Source: Candidatus Obscuribacterium magneticum (GTDB lineage: Bacteria > Elusimicrobiota > Elusimicrobia > F11). Taken from it: 38,722 nucleotides of DNA. The stretch spans positions 1-38,722 of the forward strand of contig JAJAPZ010000020.1 of the NCBI GenBank assembly GCA_020523905.1, in the 5' to 3' direction. The notes beneath the pieces were generated by a model, which saw only the letters and a program-made list of their open reading frames with translations, was not told the DNA's origin and ran no database searches. Both the position numbers and the translations under genes were made by a program. This document shows positions 32,527 through 38,722 of this stretch, piece after piece (position 1 is the stretch's first letter; each line of letters begins with the position of its first letter).

Positions 32527-33885
32527 CTATGGGGTTCTCCCGGTGATGTTCTTCTCGATAACTTTCATGAAGGCGAGCTTGGAACGCCGCTTGCGGTGGA
32601 AGGTGACGGCGAAGCGGTGGGCCTCGTCGCGGACATGGCGTAGAAGGAGGAGCGCCGGCGAATCCGGGGGGAGTTGGATGGAATGGGAGTGGTCCGGCAG
32701 GAAAATCTCCTCCTCCTCTTTGGCGAGGGCGGCCACCGGGATTTTTTTCAGGTCTTTTAGATCCAGGGCTTTTAAGGCGGCCGACAGTTGGCCTCTCCCC
32801 CCATCGACCAGGATGAGATCCGGAAGGGGCTTCCCCTCTTTCAGAAGCCGTTGGGTGCGGCGGCGGATCACTTCTTCCATGGATTTTACGTCGTCAATTC
32901 CCCCAACGGTTCGGATGATGAATTTTCGGTATTGGGATTTATCCGGCCGGCCCCGATAGAAACTCACCAGAGAAGCGACTTTTTCCAGCCCCTGGACATG
33001 GGAAATATCGAAGGCCTCGATCCGCTCCGGGGGGTGGGGTAGATGGAGAGCTTTCATAAGGTCCTGTACGGCCCGGCTGGCCTGGAGGCGGGTTTCCAGC
33101 ATGGGTTCGGTCATTTCCCGGAACGTGACGGGCTCCTGCATATGTTTGAGGGCGTCAATGCGGTCGCGGACCTTGGCGGCTTCTTCAAATTCTTGCCGTC
33201 GGGAGAGGCGTTTCATGACCTTTTCCCATTGTGCGATCATTTTGTCGTGGCGGCCTTCCAAAAACCACTTAACGCGATCAACCATCTTCTTGTAGTCCTT
33301 CAATGAGATTCGGCCTACGCAGGGGGCTGGGCACGCCCGTGTGTGAAGGTGGAGGCAGGATCGGACTTCTTTGTAAGTGGGAAGCCGGTCCTCCCTCTTC
33401 ATGTCGATATCACACGGGCGCAGGGGCACAATTTTCTTTCGCCAGGCCCATTTCATGAGGTCCCGGACGCTTTTAACGCTGGGGTAGGGGCCGTAATAGA
33501 GGGCCCCGTCATTTTTCTTCTTGCGGGTGAAGATGAGCCGGGGGAAGTCCTCTTTGACCGTCAAGGCCAGATAGGGATACGATTTGTCGTCCCGCCACAT
33601 GCTGTTGAACATGGGTAGATAGCGGCGGATGAGTTTTTGTTCGAGGACCAGGGCTTCCCGTTCGCTGGCCGTGGCCACATAATCGACGTGCCGGATGAGA
33701 GGGACCAGAGCGAGAAGTTTCCCCCCCCGTTCCCACTTGTTTTGTTGGGTGTCCAAAAAGTAGGAGGCCACCCTTTTTTTCAGGTCTTTGGCCTTCCCGA
33801 TGTAGAGGATGTTTCCCTTGTTGTCCCGCATCAGGTAGACGCCCGGCGAATGAGGAAGGTGGGGAAGAAAAGAAAAAGTGGCCAT
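32527..33885 (-). CDS. uvrC: Excinuclease subunit UvrC, compact form
   Basis: The nuclease of UvrABC nucleotide-excision repair. It starts with the GIY-YIG domain (GVYLMRDNKGNILYIGKA, then EALVLEQKLIRRYLP with catalytic Glu). A Cys region (four Cys between about 158 and 190) fits the Fe-S site, and the UVR motif is RLSRRQEFEEAAKVRDRIDAL. The RNase H-like domain has EAFDISHVQG, DLILVDGGRGQL and DEAHRFAVTFHRKRR. At 452 residues it is about 150 shorter than E. coli UvrC (610). The stretch between the UVR motif and the RNase H-like core is shorter, and the protein ends right after HRKRR, with no tandem helix-hairpin-helix domain. It lies 12 nt after murJ. Confidence 0.9.
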   Translation of the reverse strand: MATFSFLPHLPHSPGVYLMRDNKGNILYIGKAKDLKKRVASYFLDTQQNKWERGGKLLALVPLIRHVDYVATASEREALVLEQKLIRRYLPMFNSMWRDDKSYPYLALTVKEDFPRLIFTRKKKNDGALYYGPYPSVKSVRDLMKWAWRKKIVPLRPCDIDMKREDRLPTYKEVRSCLHLHTRACPAPCVGRISLKDYKKMVDRVKWFLEGRHDKMIAQWEKVMKRLSRRQEFEEAAKVRDRIDALKHMQEPVTFREMTEPMLETRLQASRAVQDLMKALHLPHPPERIEAFDISHVQGLEKVASLVSFYRGRPDKSQYRKFIIRTVGGIDDVKSMEEVIRRRTQRLLKEGKPLPDLILVDGGRGQLSAALKALDLKDLKKIPVAALAKEEEEIFLPDHSHSIQLPPDSPALLLLRHVRDEAHRFAVTFHRKRRSKLAFMKVIEKNITGRTP

Positions 33886-33897
33886 GCCCGTCAGTTT

Positions 33898-35478
33898 TCA
33901 GGCATTGATTTTTCTCTTGAGCAAGGATTCCATAAAGAAGTCGAATTCTTTGATCTTGAAGATCTTGGACAAAAGAAGATACGTGACAATTCCCACCCCG
34001 ATCGACGCGCTCACGCGAAGGGCGAGGAATGTGTGAGCGAAAAGCCACCCTGAAAAGAGATAGCAGACCAGCCCCATCAGAGTTCCGACGAGGCTTCCGG
34101 CGAGAAAACTTCGAAGCATGTCCCGCCCTCCCAGGAGGCCCACTTCTTTTCTTAGAAGAATGAAGAGGCCGATCGCCTGAAACCAGGCCGAGACGGCTGT
34201 CGCGAAGGCGAGGCCGGCCACCTTGAATTTCCACATGAGAGCCACGTTTAAAACGACGTTGAGCGTCATCGCCCAGATGGACACACGGACAGGGGTCTTT
34301 GTGTTTTTCCGCGCGTAGAATGCGGAGGCCAGGATTTTAACCGCGGAGTAGGCGGGCAATCCCAAAGCGTAGGGGACAAGAGCCGCATAGGTCATCGTCG
34401 AATTTTCGAGCGTGAATTTTCCGTGTTGGAAAAGAGCCTGGATGATGGGAAAACCGAGCACGGCAAGCCCCACAAACGAGGGGATCAATACGTAGTTGGC
34501 GATGCGCAAGGAGAGGTTGAGCAGGTCCTTGAATTCTTTCTGATTGTTTTGGCTGGCGGCTTTGGAAAGGGCGGGGAGCGCCACGCTGGCCACAGCGATC
34601 CCGAAAAGAGCCAGAGGCAGCTGCATGACGCGGTTTGAATTGTAAAGGGCCGTGATGGAGCCGTTTTCAAGAAAACTCGCGCAGAGTTGGTTCACAAAGG
34701 AGTTGATTTGATCGGCTCCCAAGCCGACGATGGTGGGAATCATCATGGCAAAGACGGTTTTGACCTCGGGATGAGAGAAGGGTTTCACGAGTTTGAGGTG
34801 GTAGCCGTCCTTGTAATAAGAAGGGAGCTGCCAGAGAAGGTGGATGGCGCCTCCCACAACGGCGCTCAAGGCCAGGCCGTGGACCGGCGAGTCCATGTGC
34901 ATCGCGAAGACGAGGATGAAGGCGATTTCACCGATGGAAAGGCCCGAGGGAGCCACCGCCGGCACGAAGAAGCGGCCGCGCGAGTTCAAGACCGCCGTGA
35001 TCAGTGCCGCGAATGAGACAACCACAATAAAGGGGAAGGTGAGGCGCACCAGATCCGTCGTCAAAGCGAATTTGGCGGGGTCTTGTTCAAATCCCCAGGC
35101 GACGATCCGCGTGACCTGGGGAGCGAAGAGGATGCCCAGGCCGGTGATGACGAGAAGAATGACCAAAAGCCCCGACACCAGGGCGTCAATGAACCGCTGG
35201 GCTTCCTCCCGGCCCTTTTTGCTTGAGACGTCGGTAAAGACGGGGATGAAAGCCGCTGTCATGGAGCCTTCGCCAAGGAAACGCCGGATGAGATTGGGAA
35301 CTTTGAAAGCCGCGTAGAAGGCGTCCGTTTCGAGCCCCCCGCCAAAAAAGGTCGCGACCAAAGCGTCCCGGACATAACCCAGAACCCGGGAGATGAGCGT
35401 GGCGGAGGCGAAGGCGCTCAAGCGGCGCGAAAAATGGTGTTTCTCTGTTTCAGGCATATTGGTACAATCATCATCCAA
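33898..35478 (-). CDS. murJ: Lipid II flippase MurJ
   Basis: A 526-residue MOP-superfamily flippase that moves lipid II across the inner membrane for cell-wall synthesis, with about 14 TM helices. SATLISRVLGYVRDALVATFFG is the signature N-terminus. RRFLGEGSMTAAFIPVF, VMQLPLALFGIAVASVALP and AFYARKNTKTPVRVS follow. ATG at 35478 or 35457 are both possible; the shorter one leaves more room (45 nt) for the divergent rpsT control region. Operon with uvrC and ogt. Confidence 0.94.
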   Translation of the reverse strand: MDDDCTNMPETEKHHFSRRLSAFASATLISRVLGYVRDALVATFFGGGLETDAFYAAFKVPNLIRRFLGEGSMTAAFIPVFTDVSSKKGREEAQRFIDALVSGLLVILLVITGLGILFAPQVTRIVAWGFEQDPAKFALTTDLVRLTFPFIVVVSFAALITAVLNSRGRFFVPAVAPSGLSIGEIAFILVFAMHMDSPVHGLALSAVVGGAIHLLWQLPSYYKDGYHLKLVKPFSHPEVKTVFAMMIPTIVGLGADQINSFVNQLCASFLENGSITALYNSNRVMQLPLALFGIAVASVALPALSKAASQNNQKEFKDLLNLSLRIANYVLIPSFVGLAVLGFPIIQALFQHGKFTLENSTMTYAALVPYALGLPAYSAVKILASAFYARKNTKTPVRVSIWAMTLNVVLNVALMWKFKVAGLAFATAVSAWFQAIGLFILLRKEVGLLGGRDMLRSFLAGSLVGTLMGLVCYLFSGWLFAHTFLALRVSASIGVGIVTYLLLSKIFKIKEFDFFMESLLKRKINA

Positions 35479-35502
35479 TTTTCATAAAGGAGTCTCCAAC
35501 TT

Positions 35503-35790
35503 ATGGCCAAAAAAGGCAAGTCGCAGCGGCACGCATCGGCCCTCAAAGCCGGCCGCCAGGCGGAGAAACGAAGGTTGTTAAATTATCAGGTCCGCAGCAA
35601 AGTGCGAACGCTGACCCACTCTTTTCTACAGGCCGTGACGGCCAAAAAGGCCGAGGCGGCAAAAACCCGCTTTATTGAAGCCCAGTCGGCCTGGCAAAAG
35701 GCCGCCAAAAGCGGGATTTTCAGCAAGAACGCCGCCGCCCGAAAGGTTTCCCGCATGGCGTCCCGCCTCTTGGCGTTAACGAAAGCTTAA
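35503..35790 (+). CDS. rpsT: Ribosomal protein S20
   Basis: A 95-residue basic helical protein of the 30S subunit (MAKKGKSQRHASALKAGRQ; KNAAARKVSRMASRLLALTKA at the end is the usual C-terminal helix). ATG at 35503 follows AAGGAG. A TACAAT box at 35463-35468 could be its -10 element, which would place the promoter inside the first codons of murJ. The stop overlaps the opposing holA gene by 15 nt. Confidence 0.95.
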   Translation: MAKKGKSQRHASALKAGRQAEKRRLLNYQVRSKVRTLTHSFLQAVTAKKAEAAKTRFIEAQSAWQKAAKSGIFSKNAAARKVSRMASRLLALTKA

Positions 35791-36801
35791 ACCTTCTTTT
35801 CCCAACAAGTTCATCGCCAGCAAAGAGAAAGCGATTTTTCCCGGCAGGGCGCCGGTTTTGATGTCGTAGTCCGCCTTGATGATCTTCCCCAACGAGTCGA
35901 TGAGTTCCGGTGTCGTGTAGGATTTGAGGCCCCTCTCGAAGAGTGTCTGTTGAGTCCGTCCCCGAAATCCCAGAGCCTCCTGCGTGTCTTTCAGCGACCA
36001 CTTTTTTTCCTTCAGATAATACCGCCCCAATAGAAGCAACCGAAAGATGCGCTCAAAGACAGGGAAGGTCGATTCCGTTTTCCCCCCCATGTCAAAGATC
36101 AGCCGGCCCTGTTTTAAGGCCAAACGCACGTCCCGCGTCCAGATGGCATTTTCGAGATCCTTAAAATCCGCCGCTTCCTCCGGCAGGCCGCATTGTCGAA
36201 TGTCCTCCACCGTGATGTTTTTTTTCTTTCCTATAAAGAGGGCGAGTTTATCGAGTTCGTTGGAGATGTCCTCCAATCCGGCGCAGGCTTGGCAGAGAAG
36301 TTGGGCCGCTTGCCGGTCGAGAACTTTCCCTCGCTGGCGGGCTTCCTCCATGGCCCAGGGGGGTTTTTGTTCTTCAAAGGGCGTCCAAAAGGTCACAATC
36401 TCCCCATGGGAAATGACGTGGGCGGGAATCTCGTCGCGAAGCTCGGCCCGCGATTCGTAAATAAGAAGGAGGCAGGTGGACGGGGGCAGACCTGCCAGGC
36501 TTTCCGCCACAAGGCGCCGTTCGGAGGCGCTCCACCCGTCGGCCGCGCTCACGACAACCACGCGCCGTTGGGCGAGGAAGGGAAGGTTGTAGGCCGCGGA
36601 AATGACCTCCGCGGCCGGAGACGTCTCTCCATCGAAGCGGTTCAGGTTAAAATCTTTCGTTTCGGGCGTGAGGAGGCTGTCGATGATGCGCTCGGCGGCT
36701 CTTTTTTTAAGATAGCGGTCCGGCCCGTCAAAAAGATAGAGGGTGTGGATGGTGTTGGAACGAATGTGGAGATCAAGTTGGTCCGGTTTAATGGACGGCA
36801 C
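35776..36801 (-). CDS. holA: DNA polymerase III delta subunit
   Basis: A 341-residue clamp-loader subunit that opens the beta clamp. The N-terminal part has TLYLFDGPDRYLKKRAAERI (Walker-A-like vestige). FNLNRFDGE and NLPFLAQRRVVVVSAADGW follow, then LLCQACAGLEDISNELDKLALF and VFERIFRLLLLGRYYLKEK in the collar domain. GTG at 36801 is two bases past the lptE stop and gives the normal length; a longer frame would overlap lptE. Last gene of leuS-lptE-holA. Confidence 0.9.
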   Translation of the reverse strand: MPSIKPDQLDLHIRSNTIHTLYLFDGPDRYLKKRAAERIIDSLLTPETKDFNLNRFDGETSPAAEVISAAYNLPFLAQRRVVVVSAADGWSASERRLVAESLAGLPPSTCLLLIYESRAELRDEIPAHVISHGEIVTFWTPFEEQKPPWAMEEARQRGKVLDRQAAQLLCQACAGLEDISNELDKLALFIGKKKNITVEDIRQCGLPEEAADFKDLENAIWTRDVRLALKQGRLIFDMGGKTESTFPVFERIFRLLLLGRYYLKEKKWSLKDTQEALGFRGRTQQTLFERGLKSYTTPELIDSLGKIIKADYDIKTGALPGKIAFSLLAMNLLGKEGLSFR

Positions 36802-36803
36802 GA

Positions 36804-37421
36804 CTAGTAGGGGTTTGTCGTCGGGAGGGAGGGAGGCGGCGGCTCCGGGATCGGTTTTTGAGGGATCGACCGGGGTGAGACACTCATGACGGAACCAAAA
36901 CCTTCGATGGTTCGCCGCACGATGTCCTGGGCGAAGCGGTCCCACAGTTCCGTTTTGGCGTCTTCTTTGGTCATGCCGCCGGGGGCGGTTTCGGTGAAAT
37001 AGCGAAACTTCTGCTCCAGGCCCGGTTCCTCCCATAAATACTGGTTGTTGACCCGATCGAGGAATTTGAGGTCCATGATCACCCACAGCTGGTATTCGAG
37101 GGCGACCAGGTTGACGTCGTGGCTCAGTTCCGTTTCAACGAACTGCTTAAGGGTGCCGACAATGACCCCGTCTGCCTTGTTCTCATCATCGATGTATTGA
37201 ATGCGGCCGTCGCGTATGAATTCCTGGGTGGTCGTCAGCCACAGCTTGTTTCCGACGTCCGGTTCCGAAGTCGTGTTGGCGAAGGGCCGCACGGCGATGG
37301 TTTTGATGTAGGGCGGAAGAATGATCTGTGGCGGGATGTATTCGGAAGAAAATCCCCCACAGCCTGTGATGACCAGAGTTCCCAGGGCCGAAAGCACCAA
37401 AAAGCCTCGAATGACACGCAT
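36804..37421 (-). CDS. lptE: LPS-assembly lipoprotein LptE
   Basis: A 205-residue outer-membrane lipoprotein that plugs LptD for LPS insertion. The signal peptide ends in lipobox LVITGC. PYIKTIAVRPFANTTSEPDVGNKL follows and is diagnostic of LptE. The TLKQFVETELSHDVNLVALEY strand region precedes a Pro-rich C-terminus (PEPPPPSLPTTNPY). ATG at 37421 has AAGGGGAA upstream, five bases after the leuS stop. Confidence 0.9.
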   Translation of the reverse strand: MRVIRGFLVLSALGTLVITGCGGFSSEYIPPQIILPPYIKTIAVRPFANTTSEPDVGNKLWLTTTQEFIRDGRIQYIDDENKADGVIVGTLKQFVETELSHDVNLVALEYQLWVIMDLKFLDRVNNQYLWEEPGLEQKFRYFTETAPGGMTKEDAKTELWDRFAQDIVRRTIEGFGSVMSVSPRSIPQKPIPEPPPPSLPTTNPY

Positions 37422-37426
37422 CTGAA

Positions 37427-38722
37427 TTAATTCCCCTTTTCCACGAAATTTAGCAATTTCTGGGGGATATAGATAACCCGCTCTCCCGTAATTTTCATTC
37501 CCCTTTTTTCGAGAGACTGGAGAGCGAGCGTCTTAATTTCCCTTTCGCTGGTGCTGGCCCCCACCCGGAGGCGGTCCCTGAGTTTCCCGTTCACTTGGAT
37601 GACGATTTCGATTTGCTGGGCCGCCATCTTTTTCTCATCCGCCGCCGGCCAGGGGCGCTCGGCAAGAAGCGTTTTATGTCCCAGGGCTTGCCACAATTCT
37701 TCGGCCATATGAGGGGCAAAAGGGGAGAGGAGTTCCAGGACGACCCGGGTCGACTCCCGGGACAGGGTGTCTCCAAGAGCGGGATAGAGATAAAGGGCGT
37801 TCACCAATTCCATGATGGCCGAAAGGGCCGTGTTGAATCCAAAATCCTTTTCGATGTCGTCTGTCACCCGTTTGATGGTGAGGTGGGTGAGGCGCGTCAG
37901 TTCGTCGGCGGCGATGGCTTTTGTCCCCCCCTCCTCGGCGGCTCCGGCATCGACATTTCTTTTAAGCCCTTTGGCGTCCTCATCACTGACGAAGGATTGC
38001 GCCAGCCGCCAGACGCGGTTTAAGAACCGCCAGACCCCGCCCACTTGGGTGTCGGACCACTCCAACTGCTGGGTGGGTGGCGCCGCAAAGAGAATGAAAA
38101 GCCGGCAGGTGTCCGCCCCGTACTTCTCGATGACCTCTTCCGGATCGACGACATTCCCCCGGGATTTGGACATGGCGGAGCCCCCCAGGGTCACCATGCC
38201 CTGGGTGAGAAGGGAGGCAAAGGGTTCGTCGGATTTCACCAGCCCCATGTCCCGCATCACCTTGTGGAAGAATCGGGAATAAATGAGGTGCATGCAGGCA
38301 TGTTCAATTCCGCCGATGTATTGAGTGACGGGAAGCCAGAGGGCGGCGAGGGAGGAATCGAAGGGCCGTTCGTCGTTTTTGGGATCGATGTAGCGGGCGT
38401 AGTACCAGGAGGAATCAACGAAGGTGTCCATCGTGTCCGTTTCCCGCCGCGCCTTCCCTTGGCATTTCGGGCAGCTGGTTTCCACCCATTCTTTCATGAG
38501 CGCCAGCGGGGAGTCCCCTGCTCCTGTGAATTTGACGTTTTCCGGAAGCCTCACCGGCAGATCCTTCAGGTGCACGGGGAGGATCCCGCATTGGGGGCAG
38601 TGAAGCATGGGGATGGGCGTGCCCCAATACCGTTGCCGGGAGAGCAGCCAATCGCGGAGCTTGTAGGTGATGGTCGGCTCTCCAAGTCCTTTCTTTTTTA
38701 AGTCGTCCGCAATTTTGTATTT
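37427..38722 (-). CDS. leuS: Leucyl-tRNA synthetase, C-terminal part (partial)
   Basis: The last 431 residues of a class I synthetase that charges tRNA-Leu; the start is beyond the window. YKLRDWLLSRQRYWGTPIPM is the return to the catalytic domain after the editing domain. PKCQGKARRETDTMDTFVDSSWYYARY (zinc-like region) and IGGIEHACMHLIYSRFFHK follow. GGSAMSKSRGNVVDP is the KMSKS loop, with Ala in place of the first Lys. An anticodon-binding helical domain and a short C-terminal domain with VNGKLRDRL end the protein. First gene of leuS-lptE-holA. Confidence 0.95.
   Translation of the reverse strand, partial: KYKIADDLKKKGLGEPTITYKLRDWLLSRQRYWGTPIPMLHCPQCGILPVHLKDLPVRLPENVKFTGAGDSPLALMKEWVETSCPKCQGKARRETDTMDTFVDSSWYYARYIDPKNDERPFDSSLAALWLPVTQYIGGIEHACMHLIYSRFFHKVMRDMGLVKSDEPFASLLTQGMVTLGGSAMSKSRGNVVDPEEVIEKYGADTCRLFILFAAPPTQQLEWSDTQVGGVWRFLNRVWRLAQSFVSDEDAKGLKRNVDAGAAEEGGTKAIAADELTRLTHLTIKRVTDDIEKDFGFNTALSAIMELVNALYLYPALGDTLSRESTRVVLELLSPFAPHMAEELWQALGHKTLLAERPWPAADEKKMAAQQIEIVIQVNGKLRDRLRVGASTSEREIKTLALQSLEKRGMKITGERVIYIPQKLLNFVEKGN

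Noticed and set aside
35776..37086. A longer holA starting inside lptE
   Set aside because: The extra residues are the lptE sequence in another frame; the GTG at 36801 gives the normal family length.

Overview
The window is a gene-dense stretch of a Gram-negative (diderm) bacterial chromosome of moderate GC content. It carries an LptE lipoprotein, a TonB/ExbB/ExbD system, a porin-like barrel and an LPS-type heptosyltransferase. The order leuS-lptE-holA next to rpsT and murJ is typical of Deltaproteobacteria-like and related lineages, but the sequence alone does not fix the phylum. Dispersed 'CGTCATTCCCGCGAAAG' palindromes resemble those common in environmental genomes. Genes lie mostly on the minus strand in tight, often ATGA-overlapping operons.

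Region 1-3086: the 5' end of a methionine-synthesis gene (metY) sits behind a promoter and a 340-nt leader. The leader holds two near-identical structured RNA elements with an intrinsic-terminator hairpin between them, a probable tandem riboswitch. Upstream are an archaeal-type zinc ferredoxin and a fused PabB-PabC. Region 3187-6445 (plus strand): cupin, a secreted HCDTLDGP-type (DUF6448-like) protein and a quinol-dependent nitric oxide reductase. Region 6432-16000: heptosyltransferase, TonB-ExbD-ExbB, a beta-hydroxyacid dehydrogenase, a PilZ protein, a SpoU methyltransferase, a membrane GT-C-like protein, two paralogous HAMP-like membrane proteins and a porin. Region 16070-24863: a class A penicillin-binding protein with a small membrane partner, a PafA-like phosphatase, an EEP hydrolase, a class II aldolase, an MFS transporter, a Cys-rich one-pass membrane peptide and a second GT-C-like protein.

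Region 25015-29531 is an arsenic island read from one ArsR-type promoter/operator: arsR, acr3, an ArsP-like permease, a mini-thioredoxin (ArsE-like), an ArsF-like CxxC protein, an ArsG-like CcdA-family permease and a DUF2703 protein. It appears to combine inorganic arsenite export with organoarsenical handling. Region 29532-31971: a gene-poor stretch, two small membrane proteins, tRNA-Asn, a ferredoxin-NADP reductase-like flavoprotein and a cold-shock protein. Region 32094-38722: murJ-uvrC-ogt (with an unusually short UvrC), then rpsT and the opposing leuS-lptE-holA operon.

A recurrent oddity is a family of 70-90 bp palindromic repeats. Two copies lie in frame inside otherwise normal genes (heptosyltransferase and O6-alkylguanine-DNA alkyltransferase), like protein-embedded palindromic elements of Rickettsia. 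No phage, transposase or CRISPR array is visible.
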